From: Meiothermus rufus DSM 22234
GTDB taxonomy: Bacteria > Deinococcota > Deinococci > Deinococcales > Thermaceae
Assembly: GCF_000423425.1 (NCBI RefSeq)
Contig: NZ_AUHY01000003.1
Location: 1 to 64,000, forward strand
Direction: 5' to 3'
Length of the DNA stretch: 64,000 nucleotides
Shown here one piece after another: positions 19,686-28,764 of this stretch. Every line of letters starts with the position of its first letter. Positions within the stretch are counted from its first letter, which is position 1. Below the pieces are notes generated by a model. The model was given only the letters and a program-made list of their open reading frames with translations, was not told where the DNA came from and did no database searches. Made by a program: the position numbers and the translations under genes.

Positions 19686-20849
19686 TCAGTTTTTGGGTTC
19701 GTTGGGCCACTGCCCCACAATTCCCGGGGCAGCCCACTCCATGCTGGCCTGGTTGGCCCCTGGCTTGTCGGAGTAGATGGGGTACACCTGGCCCGCCGGA
19801 ACCCGCAAAATGCCATTGCGGTCGCGGATGGGGCCGGTGAAGGGGCTAAACTTGCCCGCTTTCATGGCTTCGTAACGGGCCATTACCAGGTCGTAGACGG
19901 TGGTCTGTTTGCCGGTGAGCTTATCGGTCACCCGCTTGGCCTTAAGGGCTGGCACAAAGGCCGGGTTGATGGGCACGCCGAACTCGCCGCCCAGCTCCAC
20001 CGCGCCCTCCTTGAGCAGCCACCAGTAGTCCACCTTGTCCAGGTTTCGGTTGGTGTAGGTGCCATTGCGCACCTTGCTCAAAAAGTCGATGTAAATCTTC
20101 TCCCAGCGCACTAGCTGGCCCGAGGGCACGGTCTTGGGGGAGAACTTCTGCATGGGCGAGTAGTGGCCAAAAGCCGGCAGGTTGCGCTTGGCTGCGGCCT
20201 GGATGACCGCCGGGGTATCCTCGGTGAAGGCGAAGACATCGTTGCCCTGGGCCATCAGGGCGTTGGTGGCCTCGGTGGCCTTGGCCGGGTCGAACCAGGC
20301 GTTAATCCAGCGCACGTTGATGGTGGCCCGAGGGTTAACCTCGCGTACCCCCAGGGCAAAGGCCGAGATATGGCGCTTGACCTCGGGGATGGGGAAGGCC
20401 GCCACATAGCCCACCTTGCCGCTCTTGGTCAGGGCCCCGGCAATCAGGCCGTTGAGGTAGTACACCTCGTTGAACTCGGCCAGATAGGTCATCACGTTGG
20501 GGGCCCGCTTATACCCGGTGGCATGGCCGAAGAGCACCTCGGGGTACTTCTTGGCCGCGTTCAGCACCCCGTCCATGTAGCCGAAGCTGGTGGCAAAAAT
20601 CACCTTGCAGCCCTCGCTCACCAGCTTGTCGATGGTGGGCTCGACCTGGGCCTCCGGCACCGACTCCACATAGGCGGTCTCGAGCCAGGGCAAAGCCTTC
20701 ATGGCCTCCTTGCGGCCCACGTCGTGGGCGTGGCTCCAGCCGTAGTCGCCGATGGGGCCTACGTAAATCCAGCACGCTTTGAGCTTGTCCTGGGCCAAAC
20801 CGAAGCCCACCACCCACACCGCCAACAGTAAAAAGAGGGTCTTTTTCAT
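19686..20849 (-). CDS. BMP-family ABC transporter substrate-binding protein (nucleoside/purine)
   Basis: The 387-residue protein has a cleavable signal peptide ending VVGFGLAQ and no lipobox, so it is a soluble periplasmic binding protein. BMP-family features include VGPIGDYGWSHAHDVGRKEA, FATSFGYMDGV and GHATGYKRAPNV. The family binds nucleosides or purines. It is the last gene of the operon, whereas the binding protein gene is usually first. The ATG at 20849 has GGAGG upstream and a normal signal peptide. Confidence 0.9.
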   Translation of the reverse strand: MKKTLFLLLAVWVVGFGLAQDKLKACWIYVGPIGDYGWSHAHDVGRKEAMKALPWLETAYVESVPEAQVEPTIDKLVSEGCKVIFATSFGYMDGVLNAAKKYPEVLFGHATGYKRAPNVMTYLAEFNEVYYLNGLIAGALTKSGKVGYVAAFPIPEVKRHISAFALGVREVNPRATINVRWINAWFDPAKATEATNALMAQGNDVFAFTEDTPAVIQAAAKRNLPAFGHYSPMQKFSPKTVPSGQLVRWEKIYIDFLSKVRNGTYTNRNLDKVDYWWLLKEGAVELGGEFGVPINPAFVPALKAKRVTDKLTGKQTTVYDLVMARYEAMKAGKFSPFTGPIRDRNGILRVPAGQVYPIYSDKPGANQASMEWAAPGIVGQWPNEPKN

Positions 20850-20901
20850 GCCTGCCTCCTTGTGCCAGAACGCCTCGCTGTACGGGAGCCCGGACAACCG
20901 T

Positions 20902-21864
20902 CTAGGCTGTGCCAAATCCTACCCCAAGCCGGCGCAGCAGGGAACGGTAGGCGATGGCCACCCGGTCGGACTTGAGGTGGAGCTCGGCCTGGAGGTCGAG
21001 CGGCAGCCGCTCGGGGCGTTGCGACTCCACAATGGGAATGTCCTGCGCGGCTACCTGATCCTGGAAGGCGCGAATCTCCTCGTCGGACAGATCGCCGTAG
21101 TTCATGGCCACATAAAACCAGCCCAACGACTCGAGCTCGCTTCGGGGGGTGACCGCCATGAAGATGGCCAACACCCGCCCCTCCTCGTCCTGCTTGCGGA
21201 AGTAGGCGGCCAGGGGCCCCAGCACCTCGTAGGTGTAGCGCACGTAGCGCCCTACGCCAGTCCCGTCGGGGTTGGGCTGGTAGACCCGGATGTCCCGCGC
21301 CACGATGCGCTCGCCCAAGACCTCCACCTCGTAGTCGGGAATCTCAGGGTAGGCAGGGTCGCCCAGAAAGCCGGCGTGCACGAAGGGAAAGTGGGCCACA
21401 TCCAGAAAGTTCTCCACCACCCTGGGCGCACTGGCCCGGAAGGCATAGGGGCCACACATCACCGTGCGGAACCCCGGCTGGCCCCACTCGTAGAAGGGCG
21501 GCAGGGAAGCCTGGGGCTCGGCCAGGGCCACCCAGAGCATCCCGTAGGCCTCCCGGCTGGGGTAGACCCGGGCCTGGGCCTTGGCCGGAGGGGTCTGGCC
21601 AGCGTGGGCGGGGAAACGCACGCAGCGCCCTCCTGCGGCATAGGCCCAGCCGTGGTAGGGGCAGATGACCTCGCCGTTTTGCACCCGGCCCAGCGAGAGC
21701 CGGGCCCCCCGGTGGATGCACAAATCCTGCCAGACCTCGAGGCCCTCCCCCACCGCCACGGCCACCACCTCTTCCCCCAGCACCCTAGCCGCCAGAAGCC
21801 CTTTCTCCCGCACCGCCGCGCTCATCGCCACAGGGTGCCAGTGGTGGTACAGCACCTCGCCCAT
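20902..21864 (-). CDS. Rieske non-haem iron oxygenase, alpha-subunit type
   Basis: The 320-residue protein has an N-terminal Rieske [2Fe-2S] domain (CIHRGARLSLG near residue 49 and CPYHGWAY near residue 68). The catalytic domain has the mononuclear-iron motif ENFLDVAHFPFVH with the bridging Asp. The C-terminal part is of the VanA/Pao type. It sits inside a purine uptake and xanthine dehydrogenase operon, between the second permease and the binding protein. In Klebsiella a Rieske enzyme (HpxD) oxidises hypoxanthine, so a purine-ring or N-demethylation substrate is plausible. No reductase gene is nearby. Confidence 0.88.
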   Translation of the reverse strand: MGEVLYHHWHPVAMSAAVREKGLLAARVLGEEVVAVAVGEGLEVWQDLCIHRGARLSLGRVQNGEVICPYHGWAYAAGGRCVRFPAHAGQTPPAKAQARVYPSREAYGMLWVALAEPQASLPPFYEWGQPGFRTVMCGPYAFRASAPRVVENFLDVAHFPFVHAGFLGDPAYPEIPDYEVEVLGERIVARDIRVYQPNPDGTGVGRYVRYTYEVLGPLAAYFRKQDEEGRVLAIFMAVTPRSELESLGWFYVAMNYGDLSDEEIRAFQDQVAAQDIPIVESQRPERLPLDLQAELHLKSDRVAIAYRSLLRRLGVGFGTA

Positions 21865-21884
21865 AGTCCCAGACTATACCCAAA

Positions 21885-22742
21885 CTACCGCCGCCCGCGC
21901 TCGTAGGGCAGGCCCAGGGCCTCGGGGGCGGCCCCCTGCCGCCGCCGCCAGGCCACCAGGGCCAGCACCACGATTACTAGTGCATAGGGCAAGGCCTGCA
22001 GAAAAACCGAGGGAATGGCACTATCCTGCAGGGCGAAACCCAGATAGTACAAGAGGCCGAAAAAGTAGGCCCCCAGCACCGCCCGCAAAGGCTCCCAGGC
22101 CACAAAGATGGTCAGGGCAATGGCAATCCAGCCCAGCTGGTTGGTCATGCCCTCGGTCCAGCTACTGCGGTAGCTCACCGCCAGAAAGGCCCCGGCCAGC
22201 CCGGCGAACATTCCCCCCGCCGCCACCGCCCAGTAGCGCACCCGGTAGACCGGGATGCCCAGCAGATCGGCAGCCGCCGGGTTCTCCCCCACCGAGCGCA
22301 GCACCAGTCCGGCATGGGTCAGGTAAAGGAAGGCCCACAACGCCACCGCCAGCCCAAAGCCCAGGTAGACAAAAGGCATCTCCGGCAGCGGGGCCAGCAA
22401 CGGCTGCCCCTCGAAGCGCTTGCCCAGAAGCCCGGCCAGCCCCAGGCCCAGCATGGCCAGGGCCAGCCCCGAGACGAACTGGTTGGCCCGCAGGCTGATG
22501 GCTACAAAAGCGTGCGGCAGGGTAAACAGCCCCCCGGCCAGCACCCCCGCCAGCACCCCCAGCCCCCCTGAGCCGGTGGTCTGGGCAGTGGCAAAGGCCG
22601 CCAAGGCCCCCACCGCCATCATCCCCTCGACCCCCAGGTTCACCACCCCGGCCCGCTCGTTGAGCAGGTTACCCAAGGCGGCAATCAGGATGGGGGTGCC
22701 GAAAATCACCGAGCGCAACAGCGCAGCCCAGACCTCTTCCAC
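21885..22742 (-). CDS. ABC transporter permease 2 (BMP/nucleoside type)
   Basis: This 285-residue integral membrane protein of the BPD_transp_2 class has GTPILIAALGNLLNERAGVVNLGVEGMM-like N-terminal features (the NLGVEGMM motif) and the coupling segment SVGENPAAADLLGIPVYRVRY. It pairs with the preceding permease to form the channel of a nucleoside or purine importer. It starts four bases from the upstream permease gene. Confidence 0.92.
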   Translation of the reverse strand: MEEVWAALLRSVIFGTPILIAALGNLLNERAGVVNLGVEGMMAVGALAAFATAQTTGSGGLGVLAGVLAGGLFTLPHAFVAISLRANQFVSGLALAMLGLGLAGLLGKRFEGQPLLAPLPEMPFVYLGFGLAVALWAFLYLTHAGLVLRSVGENPAAADLLGIPVYRVRYWAVAAGGMFAGLAGAFLAVSYRSSWTEGMTNQLGWIAIALTIFVAWEPLRAVLGAYFFGLLYYLGFALQDSAIPSVFLQALPYALVIVVLALVAWRRRQGAAPEALGLPYERGRR

Positions 22743-22745
22743 AAC

Positions 22746-23801
22746 CTACCTCCCCCAGCGCACGCGGTGCTGGGCAAAGAAATCGCTGGCAATCAGAAAG
22801 AGCAAAAACAGCCCGCTGAACACGTCCATCACCCTGAAGGGCATCTGGAAGGCTACCTTGAGCACATCCCCCCCGGCGAAGAGCACCGCCATCAGAAAAG
22901 CGGTGAGGATGGCCCAGGCCGGCTGGCCTCGAGCCAGATAGGCCACGATGATGGCGCTGAAGCCGTAGCCCAGGGTGATGTTGCTGGAGTCGAGCAGCTT
23001 TTTGTGGATGCTGGCCACCTCCCCCACCCCGGCCAGCCCGGCCAGTCCACCGGTAATCAGGGCAGCCACAAGCAAGGTCGGCCCCACCGGGATGCCCACG
23101 TAGCGCGCGGCCTGGGGGTTGGCCCCCACCACCCGCAGGCGGAAGCCCAAGGTGGTGCGGGAGAGCAAAAACTGTAGCAGTAAGGCCAGCAAAACCCCCA
23201 GCACCAGGGTGGGCCAGTGCACCAGGGTGCCGGGTAAAGTAGGCAGCACCGCCTGGGGGGGAAAGGGGTCGGTGAAGGCAAAGCCAAACAGGCTGCGGCC
23301 CCGCCAGGGCCCCTGCACCAGATACTGCACCAGGTAGTAGGCGATGTAGTTGAGCATCAGGGTGGTGAGGATTTCGTTCACCCCTAGCCCGGCCCGCAGC
23401 AGCGCAGCCACCAGGGCGTAGGCCGCCCCAGCCAGGAAGCCTGCCAGGAACATAGTGGGCAGCATCCAGGGCGCCTCTATAGGCCAGAACAAAGCCACCC
23501 CCGCCGCCGCCGTAGCCCCTATGGCGATCTGCCCTTCGGCCCCGATGTTGTAAAACTGGGCCCGGAAGGCCAGGCTGAGCCCGGCCCCCACCAAAATCAG
23601 GGGAATGGCCCGGCGCAACACCTCGGCCCAGCCGTTGGGGTCGGCCAGGGTACCGCGCAGCAGGGTGGCGTAGGCGGTGAGGGGGGGCACCCCGTAGGCC
23701 CAGAAGACCAGCCCCGCCACCCCCAAAGCCGCCAGAATGGCCAGGGCCACCGCGGCGGCCTGCCGCCAGGGGGAGGGGCTGGGCAGGTATTCAAGCCGCA
23801 A
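22746..23801 (-). CDS. ABC transporter permease 1 (BMP/nucleoside type)
   Basis: This 351-residue membrane protein has about nine hydrophobic segments, the family motif FYNIGAEGQIAIGATAAAG and the coupling segment VVGANPQAARYVGIPVGPTL. Its start lies inside the end of the ATPase gene (23791-23801), indicating coupled translation. Together with the second permease it forms the transmembrane part of the importer. Confidence 0.92.
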   Translation of the reverse strand: MRLEYLPSPSPWRQAAAVALAILAALGVAGLVFWAYGVPPLTAYATLLRGTLADPNGWAEVLRRAIPLILVGAGLSLAFRAQFYNIGAEGQIAIGATAAAGVALFWPIEAPWMLPTMFLAGFLAGAAYALVAALLRAGLGVNEILTTLMLNYIAYYLVQYLVQGPWRGRSLFGFAFTDPFPPQAVLPTLPGTLVHWPTLVLGVLLALLLQFLLSRTTLGFRLRVVGANPQAARYVGIPVGPTLLVAALITGGLAGLAGVGEVASIHKKLLDSSNITLGYGFSAIIVAYLARGQPAWAILTAFLMAVLFAGGDVLKVAFQMPFRVMDVFSGLFLLFLIASDFFAQHRVRWGR

Positions 23802-25296
23802 GGTTCCCTCCGGTCATGAGAAGGCCGAGCTGCTCGCGCGAAAGCTCCTCCACGGCAAAGGGGCCCTTGAGGCTGCCCTGGTAGAGCACCCCGATGCGGT
23901 CGCACAGGGCCAAAAGCTCTTCCAAATCCTCCGAGACCAGCAACACCGCCGCGCCCTGCTGGGCCTTTTGCAAAAGCACCTGGTGCACCAGCTCGGTGGC
24001 CCCCACGTCCAGACCATAGGTGGGGTGCACCGCCAGAACCAGCCGGGGCGATCCGGCCAGCTCGCGGGCCAGAATGACCTTCTGGATGTTGCCCCCCGAG
24101 AGCAGGCGGGTGGGGGTGGCGGGGCCAGGGGTGGCGATATCCAGGGCCCGGATGCGCTCCTGGGCCAAGGCCCGGTAGGCCGCCGGCTGGGTCAGCCACC
24201 CCCGGGCCAGGGGAGGACGGTGGAAGGTGCGCAGGGCCAGGTTTTCGGCCACGCTCAGGCTGGGCACGGTGCCCATCTGGATGCGGTCTTCGGGGATGTG
24301 GGCCACCCCTTGCGCGAAGAGCTGGGCCGGGTTTGGCCCAAGCGGCTGCCCCGCCAACAGCACCCGTCCTCCCTCGAGCCGCCTCAGCCCCGCCAACACC
24401 TCCACCAGCTCGCTCTGGCCGTTGCCGGCCACCCCGGCTAAGCCCAGCACCTCGCCGGCCCTAAGCGCGAAGCTCACCCCCCGCAAAGCCAGCGGGCCCC
24501 GGTTGGAGCGGGCCTCGAGGCCCTCTACCTGCAACACCACCTCACCCAGCTCTGCGGGCTTTCGTTTGCGCTCGAAGCTCACGTTGCGCCCCACCATCAG
24601 CAAGGCCAGCTTTTCCCGGCTGGCCTCCGAGGCCGCCAGGCTGCCCACCACCCGCCCCCGGCGCAGCACCGTAGCGCGGTCGGCGATGGCCAAGACCTCC
24701 TCGAGCTTGTGCGAGATGAAAATGAGCGACTTACCGGCCTGGCGCAGCTCCCGCATCACCCGGAAGAGAGCCTGGGCCTCCTGGGGGGTGAGCACGCTAG
24801 TGGGCTCGTCGAGGATGAGCACCTTGGCCCCGCGTAAAAGGGCCCGCACGATCTCCACCCGTTGCTTTTCCCCTGGGGAAAGGTCGGCGATGCGGGCCAT
24901 GGGGTTCACCTCCAGGCCGTAGCCCTGGGCAATGCGCTCAATCAGGGGAACGATGCGGCGGGCCGGCCAAAGCGGGCTGCCGATACCTAAAGCCAGGTTC
25001 TCGGCCACGGTATGCCGGCCCACCAGCATGGGGTGCTGCGGCACCAGACCGATGCCCAGCCGCAAGGCCTCGAGGGGAGAGCCGATGTGCACGGGCCGGC
25101 CCTCCAGCAGTATCTGGCCCGCATCGGGGCGGTAGAGACCATAGAGGATAGAGACCAGGGTGCTCTTGCCGGCCCCGTTTTCGCCCAGAAGGGCCAGCAC
25201 CTCGCCGGGGTAGACCTCGAGGCTCACGCCGTCGTTGGCCACCACCCCGGGGAAGCGCTTGGTGATATTTTGCAGCCGCAAAAGAGGCTCCGCCAT
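23791..25296 (-). CDS. ABC transporter ATPase, two-domain (BMP/nucleoside type)
   Basis: The 501-residue protein has duplicated nucleotide-binding domains. The first has Walker A GENGAGKST (38-46), signature LSPGEKQRVEI and Walker B VLILDEPTSVL. The second has the usual degenerate Walker A GVAGNGQSELVE and signature LSGGNIQKV. This is the RbsA/YufO architecture. It powers the permeases encoded immediately downstream. Confidence 0.94.
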   Translation of the reverse strand: MAEPLLRLQNITKRFPGVVANDGVSLEVYPGEVLALLGENGAGKSTLVSILYGLYRPDAGQILLEGRPVHIGSPLEALRLGIGLVPQHPMLVGRHTVAENLALGIGSPLWPARRIVPLIERIAQGYGLEVNPMARIADLSPGEKQRVEIVRALLRGAKVLILDEPTSVLTPQEAQALFRVMRELRQAGKSLIFISHKLEEVLAIADRATVLRRGRVVGSLAASEASREKLALLMVGRNVSFERKRKPAELGEVVLQVEGLEARSNRGPLALRGVSFALRAGEVLGLAGVAGNGQSELVEVLAGLRRLEGGRVLLAGQPLGPNPAQLFAQGVAHIPEDRIQMGTVPSLSVAENLALRTFHRPPLARGWLTQPAAYRALAQERIRALDIATPGPATPTRLLSGGNIQKVILARELAGSPRLVLAVHPTYGLDVGATELVHQVLLQKAQQGAAVLLVSEDLEELLALCDRIGVLYQGSLKGPFAVEELSREQLGLLMTGGNLAA

Positions 25297-25348
25297 CGCC
25301 GCAAATCATAACGCAAAGCCAGTGAACCGAGGCGGGGGTTTTGAAGCT

Positions 25349-26191
25349 TTAGCCCTCGGCAGGGGCCGATGGTTTGGCGCTTTCCACCAAGCCACCTTCT
25401 AGCAAGGGCAGTAGCTGGGCGGCGGTGGCGATGGCGATGGCCTCGGGGGTCTTGCTACGGGTGAGGGGCAGGCCAATGGGACAGGTGACGCGGGCTAAAT
25501 CGGCAGCCGAAAAGCCCTGCTGGGCGAGCTTTTGTTGAAAGCGGCGCCACTTGCCCTCGGAGCCAATAAGCCCCATAAAGCCTAAATCGCCCCGGCGAAG
25601 GGCGGCCTCGAGCACGAATAAATCCTCGGCGTGGTCGTGGGTCATGACCACAAGGTGGGCCCCGGCAGGCAGATCGTGCACCAGGCTATCGAGGATGGGG
25701 GCAGGGCACAGCCTCACCTGGGCCTGCCCTGGCGCCAGCCCCTCGAGCCTTTCGGGGGCCAGCATGGCCGCCCTCGAGTCGGCCAGCCAGAGCTCGATGG
25801 GCAGAAGGGAAAGCACCCTGGCCAAAGCCAGCCCCACATGCCCCACCCCAAAGATGGCCACGCAAGGGCGGTGCGGGTTCACCCCCTCGAGCAAAAGGGT
25901 CACCTCCCCCCCGCAACACTGCACCCCGTACTCGGCGGGGGCCTTCTCGGTGAGCCGCAGGGTGTGGAGCTGGGGCACGACAAGCCCCCCCTGGGCCAGC
26001 ATCTGCCGGGCCAGGGCCACCGCGGTGGCCTCGAGGTTACCCCCGCCAATGCTGCCGTAGGTGGCCTCTGCCGTGACCAGCATCTTGGCCCCGGCCTCGC
26101 GCGGGGCGTGGCCACGCACCGAGAGCAGCGTGACCAGCACCAGCGGCACCTGGGCCTGGGTCAGGTGGGCGAGGTGCTCAAACCAGCGCAT
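25349..26191 (-). CDS. xdhC: XdhC-type molybdenum cofactor maturation factor
   Basis: XdhC proteins bind molybdopterin, help install the terminal sulfur ligand and load xanthine dehydrogenase. The 280-residue protein has the XdhC/CoxI N-terminal domain (YGSIGGGNLEA, then QCCGGEVTLL) and a C-terminal Rossmann-like domain (IFGVGHVGLALARVL). It is placed downstream of xdhB, in line with its role. Confidence 0.92.
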   Translation of the reverse strand: MRWFEHLAHLTQAQVPLVLVTLLSVRGHAPREAGAKMLVTAEATYGSIGGGNLEATAVALARQMLAQGGLVVPQLHTLRLTEKAPAEYGVQCCGGEVTLLLEGVNPHRPCVAIFGVGHVGLALARVLSLLPIELWLADSRAAMLAPERLEGLAPGQAQVRLCPAPILDSLVHDLPAGAHLVVMTHDHAEDLFVLEAALRRGDLGFMGLIGSEGKWRRFQQKLAQQGFSAADLARVTCPIGLPLTRSKTPEAIAIATAAQLLPLLEGGLVESAKPSAPAEG

Positions 26192-26205
26192 GACCTCCCC
26201 TTAGA

Positions 26206-26415
26206 CTAGCCCCACGCCTCCAGCTCCTCCATGGGAAGAGGCTCGAAAAAGGCTGGGTCTACCCTTCCCAATGGCCCCCAGCCTGCGCTTTTTAGGCCTC
26301 TCCAAGGGTACCAGGCGGGCGCAGGGCCGGCCCTCGTGGGCCAGATGAACTCCTCCCCCTTACACACCCGCTCGAGCAGGCTCGGGAGATGGGCCTGGGA
26401 GATATCTATAGGCAT
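26206..26415 (-). pseudogene. Phd/YefM-type antitoxin relic with two compensating frameshifts
   Basis: The open frame of 69 codons begins like a Phd/YefM antitoxin (LPSLLERVCKGEEFI) and ends like one (DPAFFEPLPMEELEAWG). The middle, however, is typical only in another frame, which reads AHEGRPCARLVPLERPKK and then RRLGAIGK. One base seems lost near 26341-26345 and one gained near 26262-26268. The present protein would therefore have a scrambled core. No toxin gene adjoins it. It sits between xdhB and xdhC, inside the purine operon. Confidence 0.65.
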
Positions 26416-26427
26416 CGGCTTACCCCC

Positions 26428-28764
26428 TCAATCCCCCGAGACCGGCGCCTGCTGCCGCACCCGCTCGATGGCCCAGTAGACCGCCTCGGGGGTAGCCGGC
26501 GAGGCCAGCTCCACCACCCCCCCTGGGCCAAAGGCCGCTATCGCATCGCGCAGGGCTTCCCGCACCGAGATAGCCAGCATCAAGGGGGGCTCGCCCACCG
26601 CCTTGGAGCCGTAGACCACCCCCGGCTCGCTGGCCCTGGGCAAAAGCCGCACGTGGAAGACCGGGGGCAGCTCGGCAAAACTGGGCAGCTTGTAGGTGCT
26701 GGCCGAGCGGGTGGCCACCTGGCCCTTAGCATCCCAGCGCAAATCCTCCAGGGTGAGCCAGCCCAGGCCCTGGATAAAGCCCCCCTCCACCTGGCCCAGG
26801 TCCACCAGGGGCGAGAGCGAGTCGCCCACATCGTGCAGGATGTCCACCCGCAAGAGGCGGTACTGGCCGGTAAAGCCGTCCACCTCCACCTCGCTCACCG
26901 CGGCCCCGAAGGCGTAGTAGTGGAAGGGCTTACCCCACATCCGCCCCTTGTCCCAGTGAAGCCCAGGGGTGCGGTAGAAGCCATCGGCGAAGAGCGGCAC
27001 CCGCTGGGCGTAGGCGGCCCGCACCACCTCGGCGAAGCCCAGGCGCTCCTCGGGCCGCCAGAGGCTATAGACCTGGCCCTCCTCAAAGACCACATCGGCA
27101 GGGTGGACACCAAAGCGCTGGGCGGCCACTTCGGCTAGCCGAGCCTTGATCTTCTCACAGGCGGCCCGCACCGCGGCTCCGTTCAGGTCGGCCCCGGTGG
27201 AAGCGGCAGTGGCCGAGGTGTTGGGCACCTTGTCGGTGCGGGTGGGCATGATTCGGATGGCCCCCAGGGGCACCCCCAGGGCCTGGGCGGCAATCTGCAT
27301 GACCTTGGTGTGCAGGCCCTGGCCCATCTCGGTGCCGCCGTGGTTGACCTGCACCGAGCCATCCTGGTAGACCAGCACCCAGGCCCCGGCCTGGTTGAAG
27401 GCGGTCAGGTTGAAGGAGATGCCAAACTTGACCGGGGTGATGGCCATGCCCCGCTTACGGTGGGGGTTTTGCGCGTTGAAGCGGGCTATCTCGGCCCGGC
27501 GTGCGGCAAAGTCGGCCATCTGCAAGAGTTCCTGCCAGATCAAAGGGAGCCGCTCGGCGTCCTTGACCTCCTGGCCGTAATGGGTAATGCGGCAGTCGAG
27601 GGGGGGGCGGCCTGGGGCCGAAGGGCGCACCCCGTAGAGGTTGCGCGCCCGCACCTCCTCCGGCGGCAGGCCCAGCGAGGCCGCCACCCGGCTCATCACC
27701 TCCTCGATGAAGACCATACCCTGAGGCCCGCCAAAACCGCGGAAGGCGGTCTGGGAGGTTTTGTGGGTCTTGCAGACCCGGCCCACCACCTCGAGGTTAG
27801 GGATGTAGTAGGCGTTGTCCACATGGCAGACCGCCCGGGCTAGCACCGCCTCGCTCAGGTCAAGCGACCAGCCCCCATCGGCGTAAAGCTCCATCCACAA
27901 AGCCTGCACTAAGCCCTCCTCGCTATAGCCCACCTTCCAGCGGGCAAAGAAGGGGTGGCGCTTGCCGGTGAGGGTGATGTCTTGCAAGCGGTTGAGCCGC
28001 ACCCGCACGGGCCGGCGGGTCAGGTAGGCCCCCAGCGCGGCCACTGCTGCGTAGGGGTTGGCCTGCACCTCCTTGCCGCCAAACCCTCCGCCCATCCGCA
28101 GGCACTGCACCACCACCCGGTGGCGCGGCCAGCCCAGCACCTGGGCCACGATCTCCTGGGTCTCGGAGGGGTGCTGGGTGGAGGCGTGCACCAGGAGGTT
28201 ATCGGTCTCGTCCAGCAGGGCCAGCGAGGCCTGGGTCTCGAGGTAGAAGTGCTCCTGCCCCCCCAGCTCGAGTTCCCCCTCCAGCACCCGGGGCGATTCC
28301 CGCAGGGCCTGGGCCACCTCGCCGCGCCGGGCCTGCAACCTGGCCCCCTGGAAACTCCCCTGGGCGATGGCCTCGGCGAGGCTCAGGATGGCCGGAAGCG
28401 GCTCGTACTCGACCACCACCTGCTCGGCCCCCAGCCGGGCTGCTTCCTCGCTCTCCCCCAGCACCCAGCAGACCGCCTGGCCGTGGTACATCACCTCGGA
28501 AGGAAAGAGCGGCTCGTCGCCCTTGAGGCCGCTATCGTTCTTTCCCGGCACATCCGCTCGGGTGAGCACCCGCACCACCCCCGGCACCCCATAGGCCGGC
28601 GCGGTCTCCAGCCGCAGGATGCGGGCGTGGGCATGGGGGGCCTGCACCGGCCAGGCGTGGAGGGCCTGGGGGTAGCGCGGCCATAGGTCGTCGGTGTACA
28701 GGGCCCGCCCGGTTACGTGTTCTCTGGCCGACTCGTGGGGAATGGCCCGCCCCACCACCTTCAT
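26428..28764 (-). CDS. xdhB: Xanthine dehydrogenase, molybdopterin-binding large subunit
   Basis: This subunit holds the molybdenum cofactor and hydroxylates hypoxanthine/xanthine to urate. The 778-residue protein has N-terminal GRALYTDD, the cofactor-binding MGGGFGGKE, FRGFGGPQG and NHGGTEMGQG motifs, and the catalytic glutamate E725 in KAVGEPPLM. All key motifs are intact. Its ATG overlaps the stop of the small-subunit gene (ATGA). It could in principle be a related aldehyde or purine hydroxylase, but the purine importer and amidohydrolase in the operon favour xanthine dehydrogenase. Confidence 0.92.
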   Translation of the reverse strand: MKVVGRAIPHESAREHVTGRALYTDDLWPRYPQALHAWPVQAPHAHARILRLETAPAYGVPGVVRVLTRADVPGKNDSGLKGDEPLFPSEVMYHGQAVCWVLGESEEAARLGAEQVVVEYEPLPAILSLAEAIAQGSFQGARLQARRGEVAQALRESPRVLEGELELGGQEHFYLETQASLALLDETDNLLVHASTQHPSETQEIVAQVLGWPRHRVVVQCLRMGGGFGGKEVQANPYAAVAALGAYLTRRPVRVRLNRLQDITLTGKRHPFFARWKVGYSEEGLVQALWMELYADGGWSLDLSEAVLARAVCHVDNAYYIPNLEVVGRVCKTHKTSQTAFRGFGGPQGMVFIEEVMSRVAASLGLPPEEVRARNLYGVRPSAPGRPPLDCRITHYGQEVKDAERLPLIWQELLQMADFAARRAEIARFNAQNPHRKRGMAITPVKFGISFNLTAFNQAGAWVLVYQDGSVQVNHGGTEMGQGLHTKVMQIAAQALGVPLGAIRIMPTRTDKVPNTSATAASTGADLNGAAVRAACEKIKARLAEVAAQRFGVHPADVVFEEGQVYSLWRPEERLGFAEVVRAAYAQRVPLFADGFYRTPGLHWDKGRMWGKPFHYYAFGAAVSEVEVDGFTGQYRLLRVDILHDVGDSLSPLVDLGQVEGGFIQGLGWLTLEDLRWDAKGQVATRSASTYKLPSFAELPPVFHVRLLPRASEPGVVYGSKAVGEPPLMLAISVREALRDAIAAFGPGGVVELASPATPEAVYWAIERVRQQAPVSGD

